A DNA stretch of 64,000 nt from an uncultured Dongia sp. (GCF_936916975.1 NZ_CAKZGO010000007.1:1-64000); one strand, 5' to 3'. Positions 49,965 to 59,879 are shown, counted from the first letter of the stretch. Numbers and translations: made by a program. The notes: generated by a model not told the origin, from the sequence alone.

Positions 49965-50738
49965 ATGAAGCACACCATGAAGAACGCATTGATTACATGC
50001 CATCTCGTTGTTGCAGCACTGGCTTGCATCGCTATGCCCGCTTGGGCTGAACCACGCATCGGCGAAGTCGTGCAGCGCGAGTACAAGGGGGCCGTTGCCG
50101 AGCCAAACGGTTCACCGGCCAGCCGCGCCATTCTTTTCAAGGACGATGTCTTCGCGCTCGATACGGTCAAAACCGGCGCAACTGGCACGACCGCACTCGA
50201 ATTTCTCGACCAGACGACGGTCGAGGTCGGCGCCGGCGCACAGTTGCGCCTTGATGACTTCGTCTACGACCCCAACACCACAGAGGGCGCCGGGCAGCTG
50301 TCCTTCGCAGTGGGGGCTTTCCGCTATGTCGGCGGCAAGATGACCACCGAGCAGAACATTCGCTTGCATACACCGACTGCCACCATGGTGATCCGCGGCA
50401 CCGAATTGGTTATCTATGTCTGGCCGGATGGCCGTACCGAAGTGAACGTGATCTCGGGCGCGGTGGAAGTCTCGGCCTGTGCTGGCGGCGCTGGCAAAAT
50501 GGCTATGACCGGTATGCAGATCACTGTGTTGCCGAATTGCTCGACGCAGGTTGCCGCAGCCCCGGTTCTGCCCGCCGGCGTTGCGGCGCTCAGCTTGCCG
50601 ACACGTGAGGCCAAGGATACGTCGGACGAGGGCGGAACCGGCCGTCGCGGCGAGGGCAAGGACAGTAACCGACCTGAACGGGACAGTAGCCCCAAGGGGC
50701 GCGGCTCTAGCGGCTCTAATGGCCCTTCCCACTTGTAA
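49965..50738 (+). CDS. secreted FecR-domain protein, basic Ser/Gly tail
   Basis: A 257-residue paralogue of the protein at 47.8 kb. Signal peptide to about residue 28 (MPAWA). The FecR domain repeats the same landmarks: LDTVKTGATGTTALEFLD, YDPNTTEGAGQLSFAVGAF and TATMVIRGTELVIYV. The tail is again low-complexity but Gly/Ser/Arg-rich rather than acidic. Start could be 49965 or 49977. No ECF sigma or TonB receptor genes are near, so iron signalling is unlikely. Confidence 0.8.
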   Translation: MKHTMKNALITCHLVVAALACIAMPAWAEPRIGEVVQREYKGAVAEPNGSPASRAILFKDDVFALDTVKTGATGTTALEFLDQTTVEVGAGAQLRLDDFVYDPNTTEGAGQLSFAVGAFRYVGGKMTTEQNIRLHTPTATMVIRGTELVIYVWPDGRTEVNVISGAVEVSACAGGAGKMAMTGMQITVLPNCSTQVAAAPVLPAGVAALSLPTREAKDTSDEGGTGRRGEGKDSNRPERDSSPKGRGSSGSNGPSHL

Positions 50739-50824
50739 AATGGCGACGAGCCTTATCTACGCCCCGATCGACGGATGGGCCAACTTCGACTAAGTAGGGA
50801 TCCTGCCTGCCAGAGGATCCCGCG

Positions 50825-51241
50825 ATGCCTAGCCAGTCTGCCTTCGAAGCCGCCAACGACGCCTTCTACCGGGCTTTCGCCCGGGCGGATTTCGCCGGGA
50901 TGAGCCGGCTTTGGGCAGAATCCTTTGCGGTTTCCTGCTGCCATCCTGGGGCAATACCCCTGCTCAGCAGGGCGGAAATCCTCGATTCCTGGCGGCAGAT
51001 CTTCATCCACGGTCACCCCGCGGACATCACCTTTGTGCCCCAGCAGATGAAGATCGTCGGCGGCATCGGCGTCGCCTGCGGGCTTGAGGTAATCGGCAAC
51101 GGCCAGTTTGCCTGCACCAACCTCTATGCTGAGGAGAACGGCGCCTGGCGGATGATCCATCACCAGGGCGGGCCGATAATCCCGACTACCGCGCGGCAGG
51201 GTGCCCGTCCGCAAGATCCCGGGCAGGCCACCCGCCACTAA
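50825..51241 (+). CDS. SnoaL/NTF2-like protein
   Basis: A 138-residue cone-shaped alpha+beta barrel protein. The start FEAANDAFYRAFARADFAGMSRLWAE and the end YAEENGAWRMIHHQGG fit the SnoaL/NTF2 superfamily widely used for small ligand binding. Function is unknown. The Sel1-protein gene follows 59 bases later on the same strand. Confidence 0.85.
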   Translation: MPSQSAFEAANDAFYRAFARADFAGMSRLWAESFAVSCCHPGAIPLLSRAEILDSWRQIFIHGHPADITFVPQQMKIVGGIGVACGLEVIGNGQFACTNLYAEENGAWRMIHHQGGPIIPTTARQGARPQDPGQATRH

Positions 51242-51300
51242 TGCAGGCCCCAGGTGCAGACCTCTGGCGCGGGCGGGCCGCGGACGGCATATTAACCCCC

Positions 51301-53001
51301 ATGAAGCTGAGTCGTATCCTGCGGCGCGCCTTAATGGCCGTCATCCTCATCGCTGCGGCGACGCTGCCAGCGCGCGCCGATTACGGTACCGGACTTGATG
51401 CCTTTAATGCCGGCAGTTTCGAGCAGGCCTTCGCCGAGTGGCAGAAAGCGGCATCGGGCGGCGACAAGCGCGCCCAGCACGCCTTGGGATTGCTGTTTGA
51501 GAGCGGTCGCGGCACCAAGGCCGATTTATCCCAGGCGTTGAAATGGTACGAAGCCTCAGCCGAACAGGGCTTCGCACCGGCCATGAACAACCTCGCCATG
51601 CTCTATGCCGAAGGGCGGGGCGTGAAGAAGGACCAGAACAAGGCGATTGCCTATTGGACCAAGGCCGCTGAGGGCGGTAACGCCACAGCCGAGTTCAATC
51701 TTGGCGTTCAGTACATGCTGGGCCAGGGTGTCGAGCGCGATCAGAAGCAGACTGTGACCCTCTGGACCAAGGCGGCCGAGGCCAAGAATGTTCAGGCGCA
51801 GTACAATCTCGGCCTGCTCTATGATCGCGGCGACGGCGTCGAGAAGAACGAAAAGCAGGCGGCGCATTGGATCGCCCAGGCGGCCGAGAACGGTCTTGTC
51901 GAAGCGCAGATCGATCTGGCTGAATTCTATCGCACCGGCCGCGGCGTCTCCAAAGATCCGGACCAGGCATATCACTGGCTGGAAAAGGCCGCCGCCGCTG
52001 GTAGCCTCAAGGCGAAACAGAAACTGACCGAACTGCCGAAGCCCAAGCCTGCAGCGACCGCTGTAGCAGCGGCTCCGACAGCCGCACCTGCCGAGGCGCA
52101 CGCGCCTGAAGCCCATACGGCAGATGAAGCGCAAGCTGCAGAGAGTGGCCACACTGCTGCGCCGGCAGAGAATTCTGCGGCGACGGAGTCTTCCGGTCAC
52201 GCCGCCGCGGCGCCGCAAGCTCACGCGACGGAAGAGGCTGCTGCCACGTCTCATAGCGACGAGAAAGCGGCCGAAGAGACATCGGCAGAAACCCATGCTG
52301 TCGAAGCGCCAGCGCCAGATGCGCATGCCGCTGAAGCTCAAGCCGAGACCCCTGCGGCCGATGTGCCTGAGAGTCATACGCCTGAGGCGCCGGCCGAGAC
52401 GGCATCCGCCGAAGCTGCTCCCGCAGCACATGATGAACATGCCGCTGAGCCTGAAGCCGGCGCTGCCGCGGCCAACATCGCGGCCGCAGCGCCGGCAGAA
52501 GAGGCGGTGCATATGGATGAACATGCGGAAGGCGAAGCGCCCGCCGAGGAACATGCTGCCGACGAACTTACGCCGGACGAACACGCAGAAGGCGATGCCG
52601 ATGCGCCAGCCGAGGAGCATGCCGAAGGTGACGCGCCGGCTGAAGACGAGGAACATGCGGCTGGAGAAGAAGCGGCCGGGGAAGAAGCGATCGTCGAGGA
52701 TGGGGTGAAGCCGGAATTGCCCTTGGCGGAAACGTTGTCGCCGCGCGAGAAGGTCTATCGCATATGGCTCGATGAGCGCGGGACCAAACCGTCAGCCGAG
52801 ACGCAGTTCTCCAAATTGAAACTCGCCTTCCGTCCGATCCTCGACAAGCTGCAGTTGGAAATACGGACCTTCGTCAGCACGACCGGCACCACCTACCGGA
52901 TCTATATCGGGCCGTTCGCGACGCTCAAGGACGCACAGGCGATGTGCGACAATATCGGCTCGCGCGACAGCGGACAGTTCTGCCGTACCGTCATCAATTG
53001 A
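51301..53001 (+). CDS. Sel1-repeat protein with Ala/Glu/His-rich linker and SPOR-like end
   Basis: A 566-residue exported protein. Signal peptide to about residue 26 (ARAD). About six Sel1/TPR-like repeats fill residues 27-235 (patterns such as LGLLFESGRGTKADLSQALKW). Residues 250-470 are a low-complexity run dominated by Ala, Glu, His and Pro with repeated AEEHAEGDA-like units. The end (about 490-566) has a SPOR-like fold: YRIYIGPFATLKDAQAMCDNI. SPOR domains bind denuded peptidoglycan at the septum. ATG at 51301 begins right before the signal peptide. Confidence 0.85.
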   Translation: MKLSRILRRALMAVILIAAATLPARADYGTGLDAFNAGSFEQAFAEWQKAASGGDKRAQHALGLLFESGRGTKADLSQALKWYEASAEQGFAPAMNNLAMLYAEGRGVKKDQNKAIAYWTKAAEGGNATAEFNLGVQYMLGQGVERDQKQTVTLWTKAAEAKNVQAQYNLGLLYDRGDGVEKNEKQAAHWIAQAAENGLVEAQIDLAEFYRTGRGVSKDPDQAYHWLEKAAAAGSLKAKQKLTELPKPKPAATAVAAAPTAAPAEAHAPEAHTADEAQAAESGHTAAPAENSAATESSGHAAAAPQAHATEEAAATSHSDEKAAEETSAETHAVEAPAPDAHAAEAQAETPAADVPESHTPEAPAETASAEAAPAAHDEHAAEPEAGAAAANIAAAAPAEEAVHMDEHAEGEAPAEEHAADELTPDEHAEGDADAPAEEHAEGDAPAEDEEHAAGEEAAGEEAIVEDGVKPELPLAETLSPREKVYRIWLDERGTKPSAETQFSKLKLAFRPILDKLQLEIRTFVSTTGTTYRIYIGPFATLKDAQAMCDNIGSRDSGQFCRTVIN

Positions 53002-53042
53002 CGCTGCCAGAATTGACGCTGCCTGCGAAAATCGAGGCCAGC

Positions 53043-54524
53043 ATGTCACGCCAAGCCATCGTCACCGCCGCTGAAATGCGCGCGGCCGAGCAGGCGGCTT
53101 TCGCCCGCGGCAAAGACAGTTTCGCGCTGATGCAGGAAGCAGGCGCTGCAGTTGCGGCAGCCATCGATGATACGCATCCGGGTGCCAAAGGTACCGCCCT
53201 CGTACTATGCGGTCCGGGTAATAATGGTGGCGATGGATTCATCGTCGCGACCTTGCTGCAGCAAGCCGGTTGGCAGGTGCAAGTCGCCGCCTTGCGCGCG
53301 CGCACCGCATATCATGGTGATGCGGCGCGCGCAGCCGCCTTGTGGCCGGGCGAGGTCATTGCGGCTGATCCCGCCAAGATTGCCAGCTTGCTGCCATCGC
53401 AGACGATCGTCGTCGACGCTCTGTTCGGCATTGGCCTCGATCGTCCGCTTGAGGGAGACGTCGCCGCTGTGATCGAGCTCGTCAACCGCGCCGACGCTGA
53501 GGTTTGGGCGGTCGACGTCCCGAGCGGTATCGACGCCGATGGCGGTCGCGTTCTGGGCTCTGCGATCCGCGCTGACCATAGCGTCACCTTCGGCTGGCCC
53601 AAACCCGGCCACCTTCTGTTGCCGGGGAAGGAATATGCCGGTCGACTGATCGTGGCGCCGATCGACCTGGACGCAAGCTTGCTCCCATCTAACCTCGACA
53701 CCTGGGTCAACGCACCGGCCGCTTGGTTGCACGCGTTGCCGCGGCCAGGTGCCCTCGATCACAAATACAGCCGCGGCCATGCGCTGGTTATTGGCAGCAG
53801 TGACATGCCCGGGGCAGGGCGGCTGGCCTCACTCGCCGCGCGCCGCATCGGCGCCGGCATGCTCAGCGTCGCTGCTCCCGCCGCCACCTTACCCCTCTAT
53901 ATGGCCGACCAGCCCGGCATCATCGCGCGCCCAGCCTCGCGGCCGGAGGATTATGTCGAGATTCTGATGGACCGCCGTATCACGGGTGTCCTGGTCGGTT
54001 CCGGCCTGGTGCCGGATGCTGCCGCGCGCGAGGCGGTGCTGACCGCGCTCGCCGCCGGCCGCCCTACCGTGGTGGATGGCGGCGGCCTCACCGCCTTTGC
54101 CGACCGGCCGGCCGATCTCTTCACCTTGGGCCGGAGCGACGTGGTGCTTACGCCGCATGAGGGCGAATTTGCCCGACTGTTCCCCGATCTCGGCCCGGAT
54201 AAGGACCGGTTGACTCGCGTCCGGCTGGCGGCTGCCCGATCGCGCTCTGTCGTGGTGCTCAAGGGTGCCGATACGGTGCTGGCGGCGCCGGATGGTCAAG
54301 TGATCATCAACCCAGCAGCTAGCCCGTATCTCGCCACCGCCGGTTCGGGCGATGTGCTGGCCGGCCTCATATTGGGCCTGCTCGCCCAGGGCATGCCCGC
54401 TCCCCAGGCGGCAGCTGCCGGGATCTGGTGCCATGCCCAGGCTGGGCTCAACCTGGGCGCAGGGCTGATTGCCGAGGATCTGGCGGGGCAGATCCCTGGC
54501 CTGCTCCGAACCTTGGGGCGCTGA
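53043..54524 (+). CDS. nnr: bifunctional NAD(P)H-hydrate epimerase/dehydratase
   Basis: A 493-residue repair enzyme for hydrated NADH and NADPH. N-terminal YjeF_N epimerase domain (about 1-215, with LCGPGNNGGDGFIVA and DALFGIGLDRPL) is fused to a C-terminal ADP-dependent dehydratase domain (about 225-490, with YSRGHALVIGSSDMPGA, TPHEGEFARLF and AGSGDVLAGLILG). Start at 53043 gives the conserved domain beginning. It is 41 bases after the Sel1-protein gene and two bases before the GNAT gene. Confidence 0.94.
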   Translation: MSRQAIVTAAEMRAAEQAAFARGKDSFALMQEAGAAVAAAIDDTHPGAKGTALVLCGPGNNGGDGFIVATLLQQAGWQVQVAALRARTAYHGDAARAAALWPGEVIAADPAKIASLLPSQTIVVDALFGIGLDRPLEGDVAAVIELVNRADAEVWAVDVPSGIDADGGRVLGSAIRADHSVTFGWPKPGHLLLPGKEYAGRLIVAPIDLDASLLPSNLDTWVNAPAAWLHALPRPGALDHKYSRGHALVIGSSDMPGAGRLASLAARRIGAGMLSVAAPAATLPLYMADQPGIIARPASRPEDYVEILMDRRITGVLVGSGLVPDAAAREAVLTALAAGRPTVVDGGGLTAFADRPADLFTLGRSDVVLTPHEGEFARLFPDLGPDKDRLTRVRLAAARSRSVVVLKGADTVLAAPDGQVIINPAASPYLATAGSGDVLAGLILGLLAQGMPAPQAAAAGIWCHAQAGLNLGAGLIAEDLAGQIPGLLRTLGR

Positions 54525-54526
54525 CT

Positions 54527-54973
54527 ATGGCTGCGGGAGATGCCGGTATCAGGCGTGCCGGCCCGGCTGATCAGGCGGCCTGCGCGGCGATTTTTGTGGC
54601 GACCGTTGGAGCGACCTTTCCGAACGAGCCGCCCGAGGGCCGGACGGTGGAGGCCTACGCCGCCAGCGTGCGCGGGGAAGAGCAGTGGGTTGCATTGGTT
54701 GGTCATGAGATAATCGGTTATATTTCAGTATATTGGCCGACTAACTTCATCCATAGTCTCTATGTGTTGCCGACTTATCAAGGGCAGGGTGCCGGCCGTG
54801 CCCTGCTGCGCACCGTGTTGCGGGCCGCGCGGGGCGATATGGAACTGAAAACGGACAAAGGCAACGCCCGGGCCTATGCTTTCTATGCGCGTTATGGCTG
54901 GCGCGTGGTTGGGGAGGGCGTGGCTGCCACCGGCCCCTGGTGGCGCCTGCGCCATGCCGGCGGGGTCCTCTAG
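54527..54973 (+). CDS. GNAT family N-acetyltransferase
   Basis: A 148-residue acetyltransferase with the acetyl-CoA loop LPTYQGQGAGRALLRTVL and the end RAYAFYARYGWRVVGEG. ATG at 54527 lies two bases after the nnr stop, so the genes are coupled. The substrate is unknown. Confidence 0.88.
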   Translation: MAAGDAGIRRAGPADQAACAAIFVATVGATFPNEPPEGRTVEAYAASVRGEEQWVALVGHEIIGYISVYWPTNFIHSLYVLPTYQGQGAGRALLRTVLRAARGDMELKTDKGNARAYAFYARYGWRVVGEGVAATGPWWRLRHAGGVL

Positions 54974-55103
54974 CCGATTGGCCGGCTGTGCCGGGGCCTT
55001 TTTCGCTTGTCGCTGGGGGTGGGGTGGGGTACATCCCCGGCCCGGAACCGGTGCGATACCGGGGCTACGAGCTATTGCTTTGGCGCGGCTCGGAACGACC
55101 TTT

Positions 55104-55188
55104 GCGGGCGTGGCGAAATTGGTAGACGCGCAGGATTTAGGTTCCTGTGACGCAAGTCGTGTGGGTTCAAGTCCCTCCGCCCGCACCA
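55104..55188 (+). tRNA. tRNA-Leu(UAG)
   Basis: An 85-nt class II tRNA with acceptor GCGGGCG/CGCCCGC, anticodon loop TTTAGGT (anticodon TAG), a long variable arm and encoded CCA. Confidence 0.96.
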
Positions 55189-55287
55189 ATGCTGCTCGAA
55201 ATTGGTCGTTTCGCTGATGCCACGAGGCCCGTGACCTTGCTTCGTTCCTTGGATTTTGCTGAACCCTTAGTCTGAAAGAGTGCTGCC

Positions 55288-56634
55288 ATGCAGATCACCG
55301 AAACCCTGAACCAGGGCCTCAAGCGGGAATACAAGATCGCCGTCCCCGCCGCCCAATTGCGCGAGAAGGTCGATGGCAAGCTGGTCGAACTGAGCCACAA
55401 GCTGAAGATCCCCGGCTTCCGCCCCGGCAAGGTGCCGATGTCGCTCCTCAAGCAGCGCTACGAGCAGTCGGTGATGGGCGAAGTGCTGGAAGAGAGCGTG
55501 CAGCAGAGTTCGCAGCAGCTCCTGACCGAGCGCAATCTGCGCCCCGCAGGCCAGCCCAAGGTCGAACTGGTTGGCGAGTTCAAGGACGGCGCCGACCTCG
55601 AATTCTCGATGGCCATGGAAGTCATTCCGGAAGTGACGCCGATGGACTTCACCACGGTCAGCCTTGAGCGTGTCGGTGTCGAGGTCCCGGAATCGGAAGT
55701 CGAAGACAGCCTGAAGCGCATCGCCAAGCGCCAGCGCGCGTCCGAGCCGACCGCTGATGATGTGGCCGCTGCCAACAGCGACATCGTCGTCATCGATTTC
55801 GTCGGCTCGATCGACGGTGTCGAATTCGAGGGCGGCAAGGCCGATGGTCACTATCTCGAGCTTGGTTCGGGCACGTTCATCCCGGGCTTCGAAGAGCAGC
55901 TGGTTGGCGCCAAGAAGGGCGACAAGAAGACGGTGAAGGTGACCTTCCCGGCCGAGTATGGCAATGCCGACCTCGCCGGCAAGGAAGCCAGCTTCGCCGT
56001 GACGGTGCAGGAAGTACGCCGCCTGAAGGATGTGCCGGTCGATGACGAACTGGCAAAATCGCTGGGTCTCACCGATCTCAACGAGCTGAAGACCCAGGCG
56101 CGCGAGCGCATCGAAAAGGAATATGGCGCCGTCGCGCGCGCGCGCGTGAAGCGCAAGCTCCTTGACATCCTCGCCGACAATCACAATTTCAACTTGCCTG
56201 AGAGCCTTGTCGAGGCCGAGTTCGGCGCCATCTGGCAGCAGATCGAAGCCGATCTGAAAGCGGACCGCTTGGACGAGGAAGACAAGGGCAAGTCGGAAGA
56301 CGAGCTCAAGAAGGAATACCGCGAGATCGCCGAACGCCGGGTGAAACTGGGTCTGCTGCTGTCCGAAGTCGGGCGCCAGAACAATATCCAGGTCCCGAAC
56401 GAGGAATTGAGCCGCGCCCTCATCCAGGAGGCGCAGCGCTATCCGGGTCAGCAGCAGCAGGTGATCGAGTACTACCAGCGTTCGCCGGAAGCCCTCAATC
56501 AGCTGCGCGCGCCGCTTTACGAGGAAAAGGTCGTCGATTACATCCTCGAGCGCGCCAAGGTTTCCGAGCGCAAGATTTCGCCCGAGGCATTCGCTGCCGA
56601 AGGCGAGGCGGAACTCAAAAGCCGCCGCGACTAA
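55288..56634 (+). CDS. tig: trigger factor
   Basis: A 448-residue ribosome-bound chaperone. The N-terminal ribosome-binding signature is GFRPGKVPMSLLKQRY, a central FKBP-type prolyl isomerase domain runs about 160-245, and the C-terminal helical arms follow. It receives nascent chains at the ribosome exit. It leads the tig-clpP-clpX group. Confidence 0.97.
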   Translation: MQITETLNQGLKREYKIAVPAAQLREKVDGKLVELSHKLKIPGFRPGKVPMSLLKQRYEQSVMGEVLEESVQQSSQQLLTERNLRPAGQPKVELVGEFKDGADLEFSMAMEVIPEVTPMDFTTVSLERVGVEVPESEVEDSLKRIAKRQRASEPTADDVAAANSDIVVIDFVGSIDGVEFEGGKADGHYLELGSGTFIPGFEEQLVGAKKGDKKTVKVTFPAEYGNADLAGKEASFAVTVQEVRRLKDVPVDDELAKSLGLTDLNELKTQARERIEKEYGAVARARVKRKLLDILADNHNFNLPESLVEAEFGAIWQQIEADLKADRLDEEDKGKSEDELKKEYREIAERRVKLGLLLSEVGRQNNIQVPNEELSRALIQEAQRYPGQQQQVIEYYQRSPEALNQLRAPLYEEKVVDYILERAKVSERKISPEAFAAEGEAELKSRRD

Positions 56635-56649
56635 GTGACTGCGAGATGG

Positions 56650-56683
56650 CAAATCGTTCCGACCAATCTGTCGGAACGATTTG
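56650..56683 (+). terminator. terminator after tig
   Basis: CAAATCGTTCCGAC and GTCGGAACGATTTG form a perfect 14-pair stem with a six-base loop, 15 bases after the tig stop. The T-run is short. Confidence 0.75.
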
Positions 56684-56781
56684 CCAGAATCCCTCCGCTC
56701 GCTAAGATCGCGCTTTACGCACTTGGGTGAGTCGCCATTCGCGCCGCGGATGGTCGCTTAGCCCCATCTTGAGAGTGGAAG

Positions 56782-57432
56782 ATGAGAGACAGAGATCCCG
56801 TCGAGATCTACAACAACTACCTCGTGCCGATGGTGGTCGAGCAGACCAATCGCGGCGAACGCTCCTACGACATTTATTCGCGCCTCCTGAAAGAGCGCAT
56901 CATCTTCCTGGTCGGCCCGGTCAATGACGGCATGGCGAGCGTGGTTTGCGCCCAGCTGCTGTTCCTGGAATCGGAAAACCCTGCCAAGGAAATCTCGATC
57001 TACATCAACTCGCCTGGCGGCGTGGTTTCATCGGGCCTCGCGATGTACGACACCATGCAGTACATCCGCCCCGAAGTGTCGACCGTCTGCATCGGTCTTG
57101 CGGCATCCGCTGGTTCCTTGCTGTTGACGGCGGGTGCCAAGGGCAAGCGCTTCAGCCTGCCGCATTCGAACATCATGATCCACCAGCCCTCGGGCGGTTA
57201 TCAGGGGCAGGCGACGGATATCGAAATCCACGCCAAGGAAATCCTGCGGACGCGCGACCGGCTGAACAAGATCTATGTCCGCCATACCGGCCAGGAGCTG
57301 TCGGTCATCGAGAACGCGATGGAACGCGACCGCTACATGACCCCCGAAGAGGCCAAGGAATTCGGCCTGATCGACGTGGTGGTGGCCGAGCGGCCGTTGC
57401 CCGACGATCTCAAGGACAAGGCCAAGAGTTGA
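56782..57432 (+). CDS. clpP: ATP-dependent Clp protease proteolytic subunit
   Basis: A 216-residue serine protease. Catalytic Ser lies in [11 protein letters not shown], His in [14 protein letters not shown], and the Asp in the C-terminal part ([17 protein letters not shown]). It forms the two-ring chamber that ClpX feeds. The family start [22 protein letters not shown] is present. Confidence 0.98.
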   Translation: MRDRDPVEIYNNYLVPMVVEQTNRGERSYDIYSRLLKERIIFLVGPVNDGMASVVCAQLLFLESENPAKEISIYINSPGGVVSSGLAMYDTMQYIRPEVSTVCIGLAASAGSLLLTAGAKGKRFSLPHSNIMIHQPSGGYQGQATDIEIHAKEILRTRDRLNKIYVRHTGQELSVIENAMERDRYMTPEEAKEFGLIDVVVAERPLPDDLKDKAKS

Positions 57433-57485
57433 TCCCAGCAACTGATCTGGGTCAGTTTTAATCTCCGTGTTCCCGTTACGGTCAT

Positions 57486-57518
57486 GGCTCGGATCGCCTC
57501 GATTTCGCGATCCGGGCC
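57486..57518 (+). terminator. hairpin between clpP and clpX
   Basis: GGCTCGGATCGC and GCGATCCGGGCC form a stem with one G:T pair around a ten-base loop, followed by TTAACCTTTT. It probably limits read-through from clpP into clpX. The remaining 200 bases to clpX must hold its own promoter; I cannot define it. Confidence 0.6.
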
Positions 57519-57719
57519 TTAACCTTTTGTGGACAAAACCTATCTAAAGTGGGTACGACGCGGCACTGAGAGGATTTGTTTTGTTCTCATGGCCCCGCAT
57601 AAAGCCCAGTGCACCGCAGAAACACGTTGTGTCGTGTCGAACCGGGGGGCTAAATTGACCAAGAACAGGGCGATTCAGCCAACTGAATCAAGGCCGCCCG
57701 AAGCTCGAATGGATCGGAA

Positions 57720-58988
57720 ATGAACAAATCCGCCAGCGGTGACTCCAAAAACACCCTCTACTGCTCCTTCTGCGGTAAGTCGCAGCATGAGGTGCGCAAG
57801 CTCATCGCCGGTCCGACGGTGTTCATCTGCGACGAATGCGTCGAGCTGTGCATGGACATTATCCGCGAGGAGCACAAGACCACCCTGGTCAAGTCCCGCG
57901 ACGGCGTTCCCAGCCCCAAAGACATCTGCAAGGTCCTCGACGATTACGTGATCGGCCAGCAGCATGCCAAGCGCATCCTCAGCGTGGCGGTCCACAACCA
58001 CTACAAGCGCCTGGCGCATCTCGGCAAGAACAACGACGTCGAATTGGCGAAGTCGAACATCCTGCTGGTCGGCCCGACGGGTTGCGGTAAAACTTTGCTT
58101 GCGCAAACTTTGGCACGCATTATCGACGTGCCCTTCACGATGGCTGATGCGACGACGCTGACCGAGGCCGGCTATGTCGGCGAAGATGTCGAGAACATCA
58201 TCCTGAAGCTGCTGCAATCGGCCGACTACAATGTCGAACGCGCGCAGCGCGGCATCGTCTATATCGACGAAGTCGACAAGATCAGCCGCAAGTCGGACAA
58301 CCCGTCGATCACCCGCGATGTATCGGGCGAGGGCGTACAGCAGGCGCTGCTGAAGATCATGGAAGGCACGGTTGCCAGCGTTCCGCCGCAGGGCGGCCGC
58401 AAGCATCCGCAGCAGGAATTCCTCCAGGTCGACACCACCAACATCCTCTTCATCTGCGGCGGTGCCTTTGCCGGGCTTGAGCGTATCATCGGTGCGCGCG
58501 GCCGGTCGGGTTCTGCGATCGGTTTCGGTGCCGACGTGCGTGGCCCCGATGAACGAGGTACCGGCGAGATCCTGAAAGAGGTCGAGCCCGAAGATCTGTT
58601 GAAGTTCGGCCTCATCCCCGAATTCGTCGGCCGTCTCCCGGTCGTGGCGACGCTTGAGGATCTCGATGAGCCGGCCCTGATCAAGATTCTGACCGAGCCG
58701 AAGAATGCGCTCGTGAAGCAGTATCAGCGTCTCTTTGAGATGGAAGACGTGCGCTTGGAATTTGCGGAAGATGCCCTCGGTGCCATCGCGCGTCGTGCCA
58801 TCGCCCGCAAGACCGGCGCGCGTGGCCTGCGCTCGATCATGGAATCGATCCTCCTTGAATCCATGTTCGAACTGCCCGGCCTCGACGGTGTCGAAGCCAT
58901 CGTCATCAGCCGCGAAGTGGTCGATGGCAAGGCCAAGCCGCTCTACATCTACACCGACCGCCGCAGCGAATCCTCAACCGGCGCGTAA
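57720..58988 (+). CDS. clpX: ATP-dependent Clp protease ATP-binding subunit ClpX
   Basis: A 422-residue AAA+ unfoldase. The N-terminal zinc-binding domain uses Cys15, Cys18, Cys37 and Cys40. Walker A is [12 protein letters not shown], Walker [10 protein letters not shown], pore loop GYVGED and sensor parts follow; the IGF-type ClpP-docking loop region is [12 protein letters not shown]. It unfolds substrates and passes them to ClpP. Confidence 0.98.
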   Translation: MNKSASGDSKNTLYCSFCGKSQHEVRKLIAGPTVFICDECVELCMDIIREEHKTTLVKSRDGVPSPKDICKVLDDYVIGQQHAKRILSVAVHNHYKRLAHLGKNNDVELAKSNILLVGPTGCGKTLLAQTLARIIDVPFTMADATTLTEAGYVGEDVENIILKLLQSADYNVERAQRGIVYIDEVDKISRKSDNPSITRDVSGEGVQQALLKIMEGTVASVPPQGGRKHPQQEFLQVDTTNILFICGGAFAGLERIIGARGRSGSAIGFGADVRGPDERGTGEILKEVEPEDLLKFGLIPEFVGRLPVVATLEDLDEPALIKILTEPKNALVKQYQRLFEMEDVRLEFAEDALGAIARRAIARKTGARGLRSIMESILLESMFELPGLDGVEAIVISREVVDGKAKPLYIYTDRRSESSTGA

Positions 58989-59011
58989 GCACGGGCGATA
59001 TCGTTTTTGGC

Positions 59012-59056
59012 AAGGCCGGGCCGCTCTTGAATGAGCGGCCCGGCCTTTCCTTTTGT
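59012..59056 (+). terminator. terminator after clpX
   Basis: AAGGCCGGGCCGCTC and GAGCGGCCCGGCCTT form a 15-pair stem with a six-base loop, followed by TCCTTTT. Strong intrinsic terminator. Confidence 0.9.
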
Positions 59057-59189
59057 CATCATCAATGCGGCAGGCGGGCTACGGCAAAATCACCGGAACC
59101 AGGAAACTAAGTCACAGTTTTGGCGTTGTACCGCGTCCCGCCATGGGTCCTAGCCTGGAGCGGCACCACAGAAGGATCGTCCTGGCCGC

Positions 59190-59819
59190 ATGCCATCCAA
59201 GATCCTGCCCTTTACCCGGCCTGGCCAACTCCTGCCCCTGACGGTGGCAGTGGCGGGCAGTGCGCCGGATATCGGCCATCCCGCCCTGCTGCGGCTGTAT
59301 CGCCTGTGGTGCGGTCTGGCGGCCGGTGGCTTGCCGCAGCGGAGCGAAATCACGCCGGAAGCTTTGCGACCGTGGCTCGGGCATCTCGCCATCGCGGAGA
59401 TCGAGCGCAATCCGTTCCGCATCCGCTACCGGCTGGTCGGTACCAGCCTCACCGAATTGGCTGGGCACGAACTGACCGGCCGCTATGTCGACGAGCTCTA
59501 CTCACGGCACGTGCGGCGCGAGGTGATCGAGGCCTATCGCGGCGTGGTCCGCGAGCGGCGCCCGCATTATCGCCATGCCCGCTTCTGGCTGGTGGTGAAG
59601 ACCTTCGGCTATCACCGGCTGATCCTGCCGTTCTCATCCGACGGCAAGGAGGCGGATTTCTGCCTGCTGGCGCTGTATCCCGACCGTCCGGAGATTACCC
59701 GTGCCGCCGATTGGCAAGGTCATCTCGGCCGCGACGAGATTGCGGCCTGGTTTGGTCAAAGGCCTGACGAGAAGGTTGATGAAGTGGGTGAGGGGCGTGA
59801 ATCGGCCCCGCGCGGCTAG
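59190..59819 (+). CDS. PAS_5-family domain protein
   Basis: A 209-residue cytosolic protein. The central 140 residues match the alphaproteobacterial PAS_5 type: LYRLWCGLAAGGLPQRSEITPEALRPWLGHL, then IERNPFRIRYRLVGTSLTELAGHELTGRYVDEL and RLILPFSSDGKEADFCLLALY. No output domain follows. Members are thought to be PAS-like sensors; the ligand is unknown. A second copy lies at 62.3 kb. Confidence 0.8.
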   Translation: MPSKILPFTRPGQLLPLTVAVAGSAPDIGHPALLRLYRLWCGLAAGGLPQRSEITPEALRPWLGHLAIAEIERNPFRIRYRLVGTSLTELAGHELTGRYVDELYSRHVRREVIEAYRGVVRERRPHYRHARFWLVVKTFGYHRLILPFSSDGKEADFCLLALYPDRPEITRAADWQGHLGRDEIAAWFGQRPDEKVDEVGEGRESAPRG

Positions 59820-59879
59820 CTCGCGGCGCGCCATGGCGCTATAAGGGCGTCCAGCAAATCGCAGCCAGAAAGCCCAGCC

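Noticed and set aside
47764-50738. FecR proteins as iron-siderophore anti-sigma factors
   Set aside because: They are fully exported, lack the N-terminal cytosolic part and membrane helix, and no ECF sigma or TonB receptor is nearby.
55267-56652. A 461-codon reverse-strand frame
   Set aside because: It covers tig in mirror frame; composition is that of an antisense shadow.
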